This document shows positions 18,775 to 31,111 of a stretch of DNA of 64,000 nt, piece by piece (position 1 is the stretch's first letter; every line of letters begins with the position of its first letter). The stretch lies in the NCBI RefSeq assembly GCF_900109755.1, contig NZ_FOAR01000001.1, positions 124,001 through 188,000 on the forward strand, given 5' to 3'. Both the position numbers and the translations under genes were made by a program. Under the pieces are notes generated by a model, which saw only the letters and a program-made list of their open reading frames with translations, made no database searches and was not told where the DNA came from. Origin of the DNA: Pseudomonas agarici (lineage in GTDB: Bacteria; Pseudomonadota; Gammaproteobacteria; Pseudomonadales; Pseudomonadaceae).

Positions 18775-20487
18775 ATGTACCAGTTGTTTATCGAGGGTCT
18801 GCAACGCCTGGGCCGCGCACTGATGCTGCCCATCGCCATCCTGCCGATTGCCGGCCTGTTGCTGCGCCTGGGTGATACCGACCTGCTAAATATTGCGATC
18901 ATCCACGATGCCGGCAACACCATTTTCACCCATCTGGCGCTGATCTTCGCCATCGGCATCGCCGTAGGTTTTGCCCGCGACAACAGCGGCACCGCCGGGC
19001 TGGCGGGCGCCATCGGCTACCTGGTGATGAGCTCCACGCTCCAGGTGCTCGACAGTAGCATCAACATGGGCATGCTCGCGGGGATCATCAGTGGCCTGCT
19101 CGGCGGCGCACTGTATAACCGCTTCAAGGATATCAAGCTGCCGGAATACCTGGCCTTCTTCGGCGGACGGCGATTCGTGCCGATCGTCACCGGCTTTTCG
19201 GCGGTGGGCCTGGGGGTGATCTTCGGGCTGATCTGGCCGCCGATCCAAAGCGCCATCAACAGCCTGGGCTTGTTGCTGGTCGAAAGCGGCAGCATTGGCG
19301 CGTTTATTTTCGGCGTTTTCAACCGCCTGCTGATCGTCACCGGATTGCACCATATCCTCAACAACATGATGTGGTTTGTCTTCGGCAGCTTCACCGATCT
19401 GGAGACCGGTCGCATAATCACTGGCGACCTGGCGCGCTACTTCGCCGGCGACCCGAAAGCCGGCCAGTTCATGACCGGCATGTTCCCGGTGATGATCTTC
19501 GGCCTGCCCGCCGCCTGCCTGGCGATGTATCGCAACGCCTTACCCGAGCGCCGCAAGCTGATGGGCGGAATCCTGCTGTCGATGGCCTTGACCTCGTTCC
19601 TGACCGGGGTGACCGAACCCATCGAGTTCGCCTTCATGTTCCTCGCGCCGCTGCTCTATGTGCTGCATGCGCTGCTCACCGGACTCTCGATGGCCATCAC
19701 CAACCTGCTCAACATCCACCTGGGGTTCACCTTTTCCGGTGGCGCCATTGACATAGCACTGGGTTGGGGCAAGTCCACCAACGGCTGGCGGGTGCTGCCG
19801 GTAGGGCTGGCCTATGCGCTGGTCTACTATTTCGTGTTCGATTTCTGCATCCGTCGTTTCGACCTGAAGACCCCAGGGCGCGAACCCATCGGCAACACGG
19901 TAACGGCCAAGGCACTCAGCGAAAACCAGCGCGCCTTAGCTTACATCCAGGCGCTGGGCGGGGCCGATAACCTGGTGACGGTGGGCGCCTGCACCACACG
20001 GTTGCGGGTAGAGCTGCTGGATCGCAATAAGGCTGTGGATGTCGATCTCAAGGCACTCGGCGCTATGGCTGTGGTGCGCCCCGGCCATGCTGGCAGCTTG
20101 CAGGTGGTGGTCGGACCGTTGGCGGACAGTATCGCCGATGAGATTCGCCTGGCACTGCCCACCGCGGCGTCGCCAGTACGCGCCGTTGCCGACCAGGCGA
20201 GCGCCCAGGAACCGCTGACCGCGCAGCAGGTACGACAATGGCTCGCCGCACTGGGCGGCAAGGCCAATGTGCTGCAATTGGAATGCGTGGCGATGACCCG
20301 CCTACGGGTCAGGCTGGAGGAAGATCAGCGCTTGTCGGAAAAGGCGTTGAAGACATTAGGCTGCCAGGGTGTCAGCCAACTGGACAAAGGCGTCTGGCAT
20401 CTGTTGGTGGGCAATCGCGCTGGCGGGATGAGCGAAGCGCTGGCCCCCGCACTGAATCTCAAGAGACCTTCGGCACTATCGTCCTGA
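18775..20487 (+). CDS. nagE: PTS N-acetylglucosamine EIICB permease with an extra degenerate EIIB
   Basis: The 570-residue protein has an EIIC membrane domain (about 1-365, with GITEPIE-like GVTEPIEF at 278-285). An EIIB domain (about 383-460) follows, with phospho-cysteine Cys406 in GACTTRLRV. A second EIIB-like domain (about 482-560) aligns well, but its active-site position is Ala506 (VAMTRLRV). It imports GlcNAc and releases GlcNAc-6-P inside. I chose ATG 18775, after AAGGAGA, and discarded the open upstream frame, which overlaps nagF. Confidence 0.95.
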   Translation: MYQLFIEGLQRLGRALMLPIAILPIAGLLLRLGDTDLLNIAIIHDAGNTIFTHLALIFAIGIAVGFARDNSGTAGLAGAIGYLVMSSTLQVLDSSINMGMLAGIISGLLGGALYNRFKDIKLPEYLAFFGGRRFVPIVTGFSAVGLGVIFGLIWPPIQSAINSLGLLLVESGSIGAFIFGVFNRLLIVTGLHHILNNMMWFVFGSFTDLETGRIITGDLARYFAGDPKAGQFMTGMFPVMIFGLPAACLAMYRNALPERRKLMGGILLSMALTSFLTGVTEPIEFAFMFLAPLLYVLHALLTGLSMAITNLLNIHLGFTFSGGAIDIALGWGKSTNGWRVLPVGLAYALVYYFVFDFCIRRFDLKTPGREPIGNTVTAKALSENQRALAYIQALGGADNLVTVGACTTRLRVELLDRNKAVDVDLKALGAMAVVRPGHAGSLQVVVGPLADSIADEIRLALPTAASPVRAVADQASAQEPLTAQQVRQWLAALGGKANVLQLECVAMTRLRVRLEEDQRLSEKALKTLGCQGVSQLDKGVWHLLVGNRAGGMSEALAPALNLKRPSALSS

Positions 20488-20552
20488 TGTCGTACAGCCG
20501 TCCCGATTTCCCGAAGACTTTTGCGTGAGTGAGCGCTGGTCCGGCCAACGCT

Positions 20553-20576
20553 CCCCGCCTCCATTCCGAGGCGGGG
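20553..20576. terminator. GC-rich hairpin between nagE and the YqfO-like gene
   Basis: CCCCGCCTC (20553-20561) pairs with GAGGCGGGG (20568-20576) around a 6-base loop. It lies between convergent genes and could end transcripts from both sides. There is no clear T-run, so termination is not certain. Confidence 0.45.
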
Positions 20577-20625
20577 GTGCAGCAGCCGTTAAGGCGTAGC
20601 CCTGATCGAAGGAACGATCCGGCTA

Positions 20626-20937
20626 TCAAAAATCGGCGAGACGACAGACCTCATAGGCCGGCGTCTCGTAAGGGTGACTGTGCTTGAGGGCCGTGACCAC
20701 GGTTTCGATCAGCGCATCCTCCACGACCAGCTCAACCTTCCATTCCGCCACCTGCTCGACCACCCCGGTTTGCCCGAGAAACGGCTGGCTGGCGTCCAAC
20801 GGGCGAAATTGGCCCTGACCCAACACCTGCCAGGCGCAGTGGTCATAGGCGCCGATCCGTCCGCCACCGGCGGCGAATACGGCGCTCTTGACCTGCTCCA
20901 CATGGCTTGGCGGAACAAAAAAGCTGAGCTTGTACAT
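20626..20937 (-). CDS. YqfO/NIF3-like small domain protein
   Basis: The 103-residue protein reads MYKLSFFVPPSHVEQVKSA and ends HSHPYETPAYEVCRLADF. This is the pattern of the free-standing YqfO domain (related to CutA/PII folds) that is inserted in some NIF3 proteins. The biochemical role is unknown. It starts 8 bases after the purL stop and probably shares its transcript. Confidence 0.85.
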   Translation of the reverse strand: MYKLSFFVPPSHVEQVKSAVFAAGGGRIGAYDHCAWQVLGQGQFRPLDASQPFLGQTGVVEQVAEWKVELVVEDALIETVVTALKHSHPYETPAYEVCRLADF

Positions 20938-20945
20938 GACGCGAC

Positions 20946-23900
20946 TCAGTCGACCCAGACGCGAGCGCTACGGAACATACGCAACCAGGGTGCGTCTTCG
21001 CTCCAGTCTTGCGAACGCCAGGAGTTCTGCACAGCGCGGAACACCCGCTCAGGGTGCGGCATCATGATCATGACGCGACCGTCACGGCTGGTCAGTCCGG
21101 TGATCCCACGCGGCGAACCGTTCGGGTTGGCCGGGTAAGTTTCGGTGACCTTGCCATAGTTGTCGACAAAGCGCATGGCCACGCAACCCGACAAGTCGGC
21201 TTGCAGCAGGGCTTCTTCGCTGTCGAATTCGGCATAACCCTCGCCATGGGCGATGGCAATCGGCATGCGCGAACCGGCCATACCCTGCAGAAAGATCGAG
21301 TTCGACTCCTGGATCTGCACCATCGCCACCCGCGCCTCGAATTGCTCGGAACGGTTGCGCACGAAGTGCGGCCAGAACTCGCTGCCCGGAATCAATTCGT
21401 GCAGGTTGGACAGCATCTGGCAACCGTTGCACACGCCAAGGGTGAAGCTGTCGCTGCGCTCGAAGAAGCCCTGGAAGGCATCACGGGCACGGGCGTTGAA
21501 CAGCGCCGACTTAGCCCAGCCTTCACCGGCACCCAGGACGTCGCCGTAGGAGAAGCCGCCACAGGCGACCAGGCCCTTGAAGGCGTTCAGGTCGACACGA
21601 CCGGCGAGGATATCGCTCATGTGCACGTCAATGGCATTGAAGCCGGCACGATCGAACGCCGCCGCCATTTCCACCTGGCCGTTGACACCCTGCTCGCGCA
21701 GTATCGCCACCTGCGGGCGAAGGCCCTTCTTGATGTAGGGCGCGGCGATGTCCTGGTTGACGTCGAAGCGCGTCTTGTAGCTCAGCCCAGGGTTGCTCTC
21801 GTCGAGCAGCAGGTCGAATTCCTGGTCGGCGCAGTGGGCGTTGTCACGCAGGCGCTGGATCCGGTAACTGGTTTGCGCCCACTGGCGTTGCAGCAGACGA
21901 CGCTCGCCGGCGAACACCGTGTCGCCGTTGAAGGTGATGCTGACTTCGCCGTTGTTCAATGGCTGGCCGATCACCGCCACGCAATCGCCCAGGCCAGCGG
22001 CGCTGAACTGCGCCAGCACGTCCGCAGTCGCATCCTGGCGAACCTGGATCACCGCACCCAGCTCCTCGTTGAACAGGATGGCCGCGATCTCGGCGGCACT
22101 TTCCGCCACGCCATCGAGGTTCAGGTTCAGGCCGCAGTGGCCGGCGAAGGCCATTTCCACTGCACTAACCAGCAGGCCACCGTCGGAACGGTCATGGTAG
22201 GCCAACAAGTGACCGTCGGCGTTGAGCCCCTGGATCACAGCGAAGAAAGCCTTGAGGTCTTCCGCATCATCGACGTCCGGCGCCTGTTTGCCGAGCTGGC
22301 CATGCACTTGGGCGAGAATCGATGCCCCCATGCGGTTCTGGCCGCGCCCCAAGTCGATCAGGATCAGGTCGGTAACGCCCTTATCCATGCGCAGTTCAGG
22401 CGTCAGGGTCTGGCGGATATCGAGCACCGGCGCAAAGCCGGTCACGATCAGCGACAACGGCGAGGTGACGCTCTTGTCGACCCCTTCGTCGTTCCAGCGA
22501 GTGGCCATGGACATCGAGTCCTTGCCCACTGGAATGGTGATGCCCAGCTCAGGGCACAGTTCCATCCCCACCGCTTTTACCGTGTCATACAGGCGAGCAT
22601 CTTCACCCGGATGACCGGCCGCCGACATCCAGTTGGCCGAGAGCTTGATATCGGAAATCTTGCCGATGCGCGAGGCCGATAGGTTGGTCAGGGTCTCGCC
22701 GATCGCCATGCGACCGGACGCCGGGGCATTGAGCAAGGCCAGCGGGGTACGCTCGCCCATGGCCATGGCTTCACCGGTGTAGACGTCGAAACTGGTGGCG
22801 GTGACGGCGACGTCAGCCACCGGGACCTGCCATGGCCCAACCATCTGGTCGCGGGCAACCAGGCCGGTGATGGTGCGGTCGCCGATGGTGATCAGGAAGC
22901 TCTTGCTCGCCACGGCTGGATGGTGCAGGACGCGCTCGATGCAGTCGGCAATCGCCAGGCTGCTCGGATCGAAATCGTCGCCCAGCTCGGTTTCGCGAAC
23001 CGCCGAACGGTGCATGCGCGGAGCCTTGCCCAGCAGCACTTCGAGGGGCATGTCCACCGGGCTGTTGCCGAAGTGGCTATCGGTGACTGTCAGTTGCGGT
23101 TCGGCGGTGGCCTCACCGACGACCGCGAACGGGCAGCGCTCGCGTTCGCAGATCGCCTTGAAGCGCTCGAAATCGGCGGCATCGACCGCCAGGACGTAAC
23201 GCTCCTGGGATTCGTTGCTCCAGATTTCGTGCGGGGCCATGCCCGGCTCGTCGTTGGGAATATTGCGCAGTTCAAAACGGCCACCACGGTTGCCGTCATT
23301 GACCAGCTCCGGGAAGGCATTGGACAGGCCGCCCGCGCCGACGTCATGGATAAAGCTGATGGGGTTCTTGTCGCCCAACTGCCAGCAACGGTCGATCACT
23401 TCCTGGCAACGGCGCTCCATTTCCGGGTTTTCCCGTTGTACCGAAGCAAAGTCCAGGTCCGCCGAGCTGGTGCCGGTGGCCATTGAGGACGCCGCGCCGC
23501 CGCCCAGGCCGATCAGCATCGCCGGGCCACCGAGTACGATCAGTTTGGAGCCGACGCTGATTTCGCCTTTCTGCACGTGCTCGGCGCGGATGTTACCCAT
23601 GCCGCCAGCGAGCATGATCGGCTTGTGATAGCCGCGCACTTCCTCGCCACGCGGGGTGGTGATGGATTGTTCGAAGGTACGGAAGTAACCGGTCAGGGCC
23701 GGACGACCGAACTCGTTGTTGAACGCCGCGCCACCCAGCGGGCCTTCGATCATGATGTCCAGCGCGGTGACGATACGCTCGGGCTTGCCATAAGACACTT
23801 CCCAAGGTTGCTCAAAGCCGGGAATGCGCAGGTTGGATACGCTGAAACCGGTGAGGCCGGCTTTCGGCTTGGCGCCGCGTCCGGTGGCACCTTCGTCGCG

Positions 23901-24842
23901 AATCTCGCCACCGGAGCCGGTGGAGGCGCCCGGAAACGGGGCAATCGCAGTCGGGTGGTTGTGGGTCTCGACTTTCATCAGGATGTGCACCGGCTCCTGC
24001 ACCGCGCCGTACTGGCGGGTCTCGGGGTCCGGGAAGAAGCGACCGGCGACATGGCCAACGATCACCGAGGCGTTGTCCTTGTAGGCCGACAGAACACCTT
24101 CGCTGTGCATCACGTAGGTGTTCTTGATCATGCCAAACAGGCTTTTTTCCTGGCTTTGGCCATCAATATCCCAACTGGCGTTGAAAATTTTATGACGACA
24201 GTGCTCGGAGTTAGCCTGGGCGAACATCATCAGTTCGATATCATGCGGATTGCGCTTGAGACCAATGAACGCATTCACCAGGTAATCGATTTCGTCTTCG
24301 GCCAAGGCCAGGCCCAACTCGAGGTTGGCCTTTTCCAGCGCGGCACGCCCCCCACCGAGGACATCCACGGCCGTCAGCGGCTTGGGCTCGGCATGGCTGA
24401 ACAGGCCGGCGGCCTGCTCCAGATTGGTCAGCACCAGTTGGGTCATGCGGTCATGCAGGTTGGCGCTGATCAGCTCGGCTTCGGCGTCGCTGAACTGGCC
24501 GGCGACGTAGAAGGCAATACCGCGCTCCAGACGCTGAATTTTCCCCAGGCCGCAGTTGCGAGCAATGTCGCTGGCCTTGCTTGACCATGGCGAAATAGTG
24601 CCAAAACGCGGCAACACCAGGAACAAACGGCCGTCAGGCTCCTGAACCGGCACGCTCGGGCCGTATTTCAGAAGACGGGCCAGCACTTGCTGTTCGTCGT
24701 CCGTCAGAACACCGGTGACTTCGGCGAAATGGGCGAACTCGGCATACAAGCCACTGACAGCCGGAACGCATCGGCTAAGTTGCTCAAGAAGTTTGCCGTG
24801 GCGAAAGGCGGAAAGGGCAGGAGCACCGCGCAGGATCAACAT
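20946..24842 (-). CDS. purL: Phosphoribosylformylglycinamidine synthase
   Basis: PurL converts FGAR, glutamine and ATP to FGAM. The 1298-residue large form has an N-terminal domain and an FGAM synthase core with the ATP-binding [18 protein letters not shown] segment (about residue 300) and a second AIRS-like repeat. The C-terminal class I glutamine amidotransferase domain (about 1035-1298) contains the catalytic Cys in [11 protein letters not shown] and a His/Glu dyad in [12 protein letters not shown] 24842 ([13 protein letters not shown]) gives the usual Pseudomonas length; an open stretch upstream looks non-coding. Confidence 0.97.
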   Translation of the reverse strand: MLILRGAPALSAFRHGKLLEQLSRCVPAVSGLYAEFAHFAEVTGVLTDDEQQVLARLLKYGPSVPVQEPDGRLFLVLPRFGTISPWSSKASDIARNCGLGKIQRLERGIAFYVAGQFSDAEAELISANLHDRMTQLVLTNLEQAAGLFSHAEPKPLTAVDVLGGGRAALEKANLELGLALAEDEIDYLVNAFIGLKRNPHDIELMMFAQANSEHCRHKIFNASWDIDGQSQEKSLFGMIKNTYVMHSEGVLSAYKDNASVIVGHVAGRFFPDPETRQYGAVQEPVHILMKVETHNHPTAIAPFPGASTGSGGEIRDEGATGRGAKPKAGLTGFSVSNLRIPGFEQPWEVSYGKPERIVTALDIMIEGPLGGAAFNNEFGRPALTGYFRTFEQSITTPRGEEVRGYHKPIMLAGGMGNIRAEHVQKGEISVGSKLIVLGGPAMLIGLGGGAASSMATGTSSADLDFASVQRENPEMERRCQEVIDRCWQLGDKNPISFIHDVGAGGLSNAFPELVNDGNRGGRFELRNIPNDEPGMAPHEIWSNESQERYVLAVDAADFERFKAICERERCPFAVVGEATAEPQLTVTDSHFGNSPVDMPLEVLLGKAPRMHRSAVRETELGDDFDPSSLAIADCIERVLHHPAVASKSFLITIGDRTITGLVARDQMVGPWQVPVADVAVTATSFDVYTGEAMAMGERTPLALLNAPASGRMAIGETLTNLSASRIGKISDIKLSANWMSAAGHPGEDARLYDTVKAVGMELCPELGITIPVGKDSMSMATRWNDEGVDKSVTSPLSLIVTGFAPVLDIRQTLTPELRMDKGVTDLILIDLGRGQNRMGASILAQVHGQLGKQAPDVDDAEDLKAFFAVIQGLNADGHLLAYHDRSDGGLLVSAVEMAFAGHCGLNLNLDGVAESAAEIAAILFNEELGAVIQVRQDATADVLAQFSAAGLGDCVAVIGQPLNNGEVSITFNGDTVFAGERRLLQRQWAQTSYRIQRLRDNAHCADQEFDLLLDESNPGLSYKTRFDVNQDIAAPYIKKGLRPQVAILREQGVNGQVEMAAAFDRAGFNAIDVHMSDILAGRVDLNAFKGLVACGGFSYGDVLGAGEGWAKSALFNARARDAFQGFFERSDSFTLGVCNGCQMLSNLHELIPGSEFWPHFVRNRSEQFEARVAMVQIQESNSIFLQGMAGSRMPIAIAHGEGYAEFDSEEALLQADLSGCVAMRFVDNYGKVTETYPANPNGSPRGITGLTSRDGRVMIMMPHPERVFRAVQNSWRSQDWSEDAPWLRMFRSARVWVD

Positions 24843-24977
24843 CTTCGGGACAGCCTCGGGAAGGGGGTGTGCTTTGAGGCCGTGCATTCTAGCCTAAACC
24901 GCCCGCCACGACACCCGAAACGGCACGTTTGCCGTGCGCCAGACGTCGGTCCGGGTGGGCCTGCTTATTATTAATAG

Positions 24978-26591
<1,614 letters not shown>

Positions 26592-26629
26592 GCTCGCCAT
26601 GATCATGCGGCAAGAAGCCAGGAATGATC

Positions 26630-27376
26630 TCAGGCCTTGGCCGCAGCCGCCAGGATCAGCGCCTTCATTTCCGATACCGCGCCCTTGAAACCGACAAACA
26701 ACGCATGGGCCACCAGCGCGTGGCCGATGTTCAATTCATTGATTCCAGGGATCGCCGCCACTGCCTCGACGTTGTGATAATGCAGGCCGTGCCCGGCGTT
26801 CACGATCAACCCCTGGGACACGCCAAAGGCCACTCCATCGGCGATTCGCTTCAGCTCCTCGGCCACCTCGCTTGGGGTTTGGGCATCGGCATAACGCCCG
26901 GTATGCAATTCGATCGCCGGAGCCCCGACCCGCTTGGACGCGGCAATCTGCTGCTCGTCGGCATCGATGAACAAGGAGACTTCACTGCCAATCCTGCTCA
27001 AGCGCTCCACCGCCGCCTTGATCCGCGCCTCCTGCCCGGCCACATCCAGGCCGCCTTCGGTCGTCAGTTCCTGACGGGTTTCCGGGACCAGACAGATATG
27101 CGCCGGACGAATACGTTCGGCAAACACCATCATTTCTTCGGTCACGCCCATTTCAAAGTTCATGCGGGTTTGCAGCACATCCTTGAGCAGCAGCACATCA
27201 CGCTCCTGGATATGCCGGCGATCTTCACGCAGGTGTACGGTGATCCCATCGGCCCCCGCCTCTTCGGCATCCAGCGCGGCCTTGACCGGATCGGGGTAAC
27301 GCGTGCCCCGGGCCTGACGCAAAGTCGCTACGTGGTCGATATTAACGCCAAGAAGAATGCGGGTGCGGGTGGTCAC
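26630..27376 (-). CDS. pdxJ: Pyridoxine 5'-phosphate synthase
   Basis: PdxJ condenses 1-deoxyxylulose-5-phosphate with 3-amino-1-hydroxyacetone phosphate to make PNP, the last ring-forming step of vitamin B6 synthesis. The 248-residue TIM-barrel protein begins with the family start [20 protein letters not shown]. It carries [16 protein letters not shown] (about 38-53) and [13 protein letters not shown] near residue 200. The start is GTG at 27376, with AGGAG 8 bases upstream. It is the last gene of the lepA-lepB-rnc-era-recO-pdxJ string. Confidence 0.97.
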   Translation of the reverse strand: MTTRTRILLGVNIDHVATLRQARGTRYPDPVKAALDAEEAGADGITVHLREDRRHIQERDVLLLKDVLQTRMNFEMGVTEEMMVFAERIRPAHICLVPETRQELTTEGGLDVAGQEARIKAAVERLSRIGSEVSLFIDADEQQIAASKRVGAPAIELHTGRYADAQTPSEVAEELKRIADGVAFGVSQGLIVNAGHGLHYHNVEAVAAIPGINELNIGHALVAHALFVGFKGAVSEMKALILAAAAKA

Positions 27377-27427
27377 TGGAAGGCTCCTGAACAGTTGAGG
27401 ATTCGCCCCACAGCATACACGGGGATC

Positions 27428-28117
27428 TCAGGGCTTTCGAAACAACTCGCGACTAATCAGCGGCTTGCCCCCCAAATGCACCGCCAGCGCCTGGCGCATC
27501 AGGCGCTTGGCCGCCGGCAGAGCTCCGACCGCGCTCCAGTCGGCTTCGGCCATCGCCAACAGCTCGGTGCCCTGGAACAATCCGGGTTGCAGCAGGTAGA
27601 CCCGCTCAAGACCGGCATCGACTTGCAGGCGATACAAACCGTCCGCCGCCAGTGGTTCGCCATGGATATCCACGTCCAGGGCAAAGCCGTAGCCGAGATC
27701 GTCCAGCAGTCGCCATTCAAACGAGCGCAACAGCGGTTCCAGCGCACGCCCTTCGGCAAGGGCGAGTAAGGTCGCGGCATAATGGTCGAAGACCGCCGGG
27801 TGCGGATCTTCGGCGGGCAGCAGGCGGATCAGTAGTTCATTGAGGTAGAGGCCGCTGAACAGTGCTTCGCCGTTGAGCCAGGTGGAGACGCCTGCGCTTT
27901 CCATGCGACCAACGTTCTTCAATTCGCCGCGACCGCGAAACTCGACTTCAAGGGGCACGAAGGGTCGCGCCAGAGTCCCGGCTTTGCCCCGCGCACCGCG
28001 TAGTACCGCACGAAGCCGGCCTTGTGGGGTGATGAAATCCACCAGCGCACTGCTTTCGCGGTAAGCACGGGAGTGCAGGACGTAGGCCGGTTGGCCGGGA
28101 GGGGGCTGGGTGGACAT
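27428..28117 (-). CDS. recO: DNA repair protein RecO
   Basis: RecO works with RecF and RecR to load RecA at gaps and anneals SSB-coated strands. The 229-residue product has the N-terminal OB fold with [26 protein letters not shown] sequence and a helical C-terminal domain. The length is normal. It lies between era and pdxJ on the same strand. A 110-base gap with a REP-like palindrome separates it from era, so it may have partly independent expression. Confidence 0.95.
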   Translation of the reverse strand: MSTQPPPGQPAYVLHSRAYRESSALVDFITPQGRLRAVLRGARGKAGTLARPFVPLEVEFRGRGELKNVGRMESAGVSTWLNGEALFSGLYLNELLIRLLPAEDPHPAVFDHYAATLLALAEGRALEPLLRSFEWRLLDDLGYGFALDVDIHGEPLAADGLYRLQVDAGLERVYLLQPGLFQGTELLAMAEADWSAVGALPAAKRLMRQALAVHLGGKPLISRELFRKP

Positions 28118-28166
28118 CGGCGTATGAATGTCTCTGAAAGGATACTACGTGTGGCGGGCAAACTGA

Positions 28167-28198
28167 TGGTGGCGAGCATGCTTGCCCGCTCGCCACCA
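28167..28198. repeat. REP-like palindrome between era and recO
   Basis: TGGTGGCGAGC (28167-28177) pairs perfectly with GCTCGCCACCA (28188-28198) around a 10-base loop containing CTTGCCC. This is the GCGAGC/GCTCGC class of Pseudomonas REP sequence, here inside the era-recO gap. It could stabilise or shorten the upstream transcript. Confidence 0.75.
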
Positions 28199-28227
28199 GA
28201 GCGCGTGCTTAGCCACAGGGTGCCGTG

Positions 28228-29130
28228 TTACAGATCGCCATAACCCAACGAGCGCAGCGCTCGCTCGTCGTCGGACCAGCCGCCCTTCACCTTGACCCAC
28301 AGGTTAAGCATGATCTTGGCGTCGAACAGCAGTTCCATGTCCTTGCGTGCCTCGGTGCCGATGCGCTTGATGCGCTCGCCCTTGTCACCAATGATGATCT
28401 TCTTCTGACCGTCACGTTCGACGAGGATCAGCGCATGGATATGCAAGGTCTTGCCTTGCTGCTTGAACTCTTCGATTTCCACGGTGATCTGGTAAGGCAG
28501 TTCCGCGCCTAGCTGGCGCATGATTTTCTCGCGCACCAACTCAGCGGCGAGGAAACGGCTGCTACGGTCGGTGATCTGGTCTTCCGGGAAGAAATGCTGA
28601 TTTTCCGGCAGATGCTGGGCAATCAGGCCTTCCAGGGCATCGAGGTTATGCCCTTGCTGGGCGGAGATCGGCACGATCTGCGCGTTCGGCAACTGCTCCT
28701 GCAACCAGGTCAGATGCGGCATCAACTCGGCTTTGTCTTCGATTCGGTCCGTCTTGTTCAACGCGACAATCACCGGACCTTCGACGTACTGGATCCGCTC
28801 CAGGACCATCTGGTCCTCTTCGGTCCAGCGGGTGCGGTCGACGACAAAGATCACCACATCGACGTCTTTCAACGCCGCCGAGGCTGTCTTGTTCATGTAA
28901 CGGTTCAGCGCCTTCTCGCCACCTTTGTGCATGCCTGGTGTGTCGACGTAGACCGCCTGGATGGTGCCCTCGGTCTTGATCCCGAGCATGTTGTGGCGGG
29001 TGGTTTGAGGCTTGCGCGAAGTGATCGCCAGCTTTTGTCCAAGAATATGGTTCAGCAGCGTGGATTTGCCCACGTTCGGCCGGCCAACGATGGCGACGTA
29101 GCCGCAGCGTGTTGCAGTTGAATCAGTCAT
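28228..29130 (-). CDS. era: GTPase Era
   Basis: Era is a Ras-like GTPase that binds the 3' end of 16S rRNA during 30S assembly. The 300-residue protein has the P-loop [12 protein letters not shown] (about 16-27), G3 [11 protein letters not shown] and G4 [11 protein letters not shown]-terminal KH domain (about 205-300) contains [16 protein letters not shown] 29130 lies 7 bases inside the end of rnc, so the two are translationally coupled. A second in-frame ATG lies two codons upstream. Confidence 0.97.
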   Translation of the reverse strand: MTDSTATRCGYVAIVGRPNVGKSTLLNHILGQKLAITSRKPQTTRHNMLGIKTEGTIQAVYVDTPGMHKGGEKALNRYMNKTASAALKDVDVVIFVVDRTRWTEEDQMVLERIQYVEGPVIVALNKTDRIEDKAELMPHLTWLQEQLPNAQIVPISAQQGHNLDALEGLIAQHLPENQHFFPEDQITDRSSRFLAAELVREKIMRQLGAELPYQITVEIEEFKQQGKTLHIHALILVERDGQKKIIIGDKGERIKRIGTEARKDMELLFDAKIMLNLWVKVKGGWSDDERALRSLGYGDL

Positions 29131-29812
29131 TACCATTCTCCACGCCCAGGGCGATCAATGCAGCAGCGGCCGCTACCTGTTCGGCAATACGACGGCTCAC
29201 GCCTTGTCCTCGGCTTTTTTCATTCAATAGAGTGATTTCGCATTCGACGAAGAACATCCGGCAATGCGGTTCACCTTGGATATCCACCACTTCGTAGCGC
29301 GGCAGTTCACAGGCACGCGACTGCAGGAATTCCTGCAAACGGGTCTTGGGGTCTTTGTTGGTGTCCACCAGCGTCAGGCTGTCGAACTCCGAGGTCAACC
29401 AGGCGAGCACACGCTCGCGGGCCATGTCCATGCCCGCGTCGAGATAGATCGCACCGATCAGCGCTTCCAGGGCATCGGCCAGGATCGACTCACGGCGAAA
29501 ACCACCACTCTTCAACTCACCGGAGCCCAGACGCAGGTAATCGCCCAATTCGAAACCACGGGCCAGTACCGCCAGTGTTTCACCTTTTACCAGGCGTGCG
29601 CGCAAACGCGATAACTGGCCTTCACGGGCCTGTGGAAAGCGATCGAACAGCGCCTCACCGGCCACGAAGTTGAGAATTGCGTCACCGAGAAACTCCAGGC
29701 GCTCGTTGTTGCGCCCGGCAAAACTGCGATGAGTCAGGGCCAGGACCATCAGCTCCTGATCCTTGAAGGTATAGCCGAGCTGACGCTCGAGACGGCTCAA
29801 GGACACGGTCAC
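29123..29812 (-). CDS. rnc: Ribonuclease III
   Basis: RNase III cuts double-stranded RNA, including rRNA precursors. The 229-residue protein carries the catalytic signature [13 protein letters not shown] (about 35-47) and the second acidic site in [14 protein letters not shown] (about 110-123). A C-terminal double-stranded RNA-binding domain starts near residue 155. It overlaps era at its 3' end and the DUF4845 gene by 4 bases at its 5' end. Confidence 0.97.
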   Translation of the reverse strand: MTVSLSRLERQLGYTFKDQELMVLALTHRSFAGRNNERLEFLGDAILNFVAGEALFDRFPQAREGQLSRLRARLVKGETLAVLARGFELGDYLRLGSGELKSGGFRRESILADALEALIGAIYLDAGMDMARERVLAWLTSEFDSLTLVDTNKDPKTRLQEFLQSRACELPRYEVVDIQGEPHCRMFFVECEITLLNEKSRGQGVSRRIAEQVAAAAALIALGVENGND

Positions 29813-30186
29813 GGTTTACCCACGCTGAATTCGTGGTCGAACTTGACCACCAGATCGATGTTTTGGATCAGTGGATCACGCTGCTCGTATTTCAAATGGG
29901 CGAGGAACCGATTGTTCTCCACCGTCACGCTTAACGCTTTGTTCAAATCCACATCCTGAATACTGTTGACCTGCATACCGCGGGCAACATGAGTGTAAAA
30001 GTCGCTGACGGTGATGACGCCCGCTACCTTGTCGGTTTCCACCGACATGATGATTTTCTTCATCGACAGGTAGTCGAGGTAATGTGGGACCAACTTGAAT
30101 GCCGTGCTGGCGACAAAGGCAACCAGCGCCAGCGCCAACAACCAGCCAAAAAACGACAGACCTTTCTGGGAAGCGGCGGATTTCAT
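29809..30186 (-). CDS. DUF4845 single-pass membrane protein
   Basis: The 125-residue protein has one N-terminal membrane segment (about 9-30, [19 protein letters not shown]) and a periplasmic DUF4845 domain. It is regularly found between lepB and rnc in pseudomonads; its function is unknown. I chose ATG 30186 because GAGAG precedes it at about 6 bases; in-frame upstream starts would destroy the signal-anchor layout. Its stop overlaps the rnc start by 4 bases. Confidence 0.85.
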   Translation of the reverse strand: MKSAASQKGLSFFGWLLALALVAFVASTAFKLVPHYLDYLSMKKIIMSVETDKVAGVITVSDFYTHVARGMQVNSIQDVDLNKALSVTVENNRFLAHLKYEQRDPLIQNIDLVVKFDHEFSVGKP

Positions 30187-30251
30187 CGTTGCTCTCATAT
30201 TGTTCAAGCACCTGAAAAGCATTCGGCGCCGTATTCACAGCGCCGCTTGGG

Positions 30252-31106
30252 TTACTTGATCAGGCCGACCCGCGAGAAATTCGGCAGGTGGCTGAACTTC
30301 GGATCAGGCCAGCTCATCCAGACCGCGAAGGCCTTGCCGACGATATTCTCGTCGGGAACCATGCCCTGTTCCTCCTTGGGAATATTGGGATCATCCCAAT
30401 AGCGACTGTCGTTGGAGTTGTCGCGGTTGTCGCCCATCATGAAATAGTGCCCGGCAGGCACTTTCCACTCATGGTCAGGCGGCGCGCGATAACGGCCCAT
30501 CTCTTGACGGATCAGGTGTTCGGCGGCGCCCAGCTTCTCTTTGTAGATTTCGGCACTGCCGAGCATGCCGGGCTCGCTGCCCACCAGTTGCTGGGCCACG
30601 GACTCGCCGTTGACGAACAACTTCTTGTCGCTGGTGTAACGCACCACGTCACCCGGCAGCCCGACTACACGCTTGATGTAATTGACATTCGGATCGCTGG
30701 GGTAGCGAAACACCATCACATCGCCGCGCTTGGGATCACCCATCTGGATCACTTTCTTGTCGATCACCGGCAAGCGGATCCCATAGGAGAACTTGTTCAC
30801 CAGGATGAAGTCACCGACATCCAGGGTCGGTTTCATCGAGCCGGATGGAATCTGGAACGGTTCGACCAGAAACGAGCGCAACACCAGCACGATGAATAGC
30901 ACCGGGAAGAAGGATTTGCCGTACTCAACCAGCAAAGGCTCCTTGTTCAGCTTCTCGACCACCTCGGCCTCGGGCTGCGAGACGCTGCCCTGGTAGGTGG
31001 AGATCGCAGCACGCCGACGTGGCGCCAGAAAGACCAGATCGAGCAACGCCAACAAACCGCAGACGGCGACGGCGATAACCAGCAACAGCGGGAAATTGAG
31101 TGACAT
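30252..31106 (-). CDS. lepB: Signal peptidase I
   Basis: LepB removes signal peptides from exported proteins at the outer face of the inner membrane. The 284-residue protein has two N-terminal membrane segments (about 4-28 and 62-82). The Ser/Lys dyad is visible: Ser90 in IPSGSMKPTL and Lys145 in YIKRVVGLPGD. The C-terminal GDNRDNSNDSRYW box is also present. It starts 5 bases after the lepA stop. Confidence 0.97.
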   Translation of the reverse strand: MSLNFPLLLVIAVAVCGLLALLDLVFLAPRRRAAISTYQGSVSQPEAEVVEKLNKEPLLVEYGKSFFPVLFIVLVLRSFLVEPFQIPSGSMKPTLDVGDFILVNKFSYGIRLPVIDKKVIQMGDPKRGDVMVFRYPSDPNVNYIKRVVGLPGDVVRYTSDKKLFVNGESVAQQLVGSEPGMLGSAEIYKEKLGAAEHLIRQEMGRYRAPPDHEWKVPAGHYFMMGDNRDNSNDSRYWDDPNIPKEEQGMVPDENIVGKAFAVWMSWPDPKFSHLPNFSRVGLIK

Positions 31107-31111
31107 AGGAC

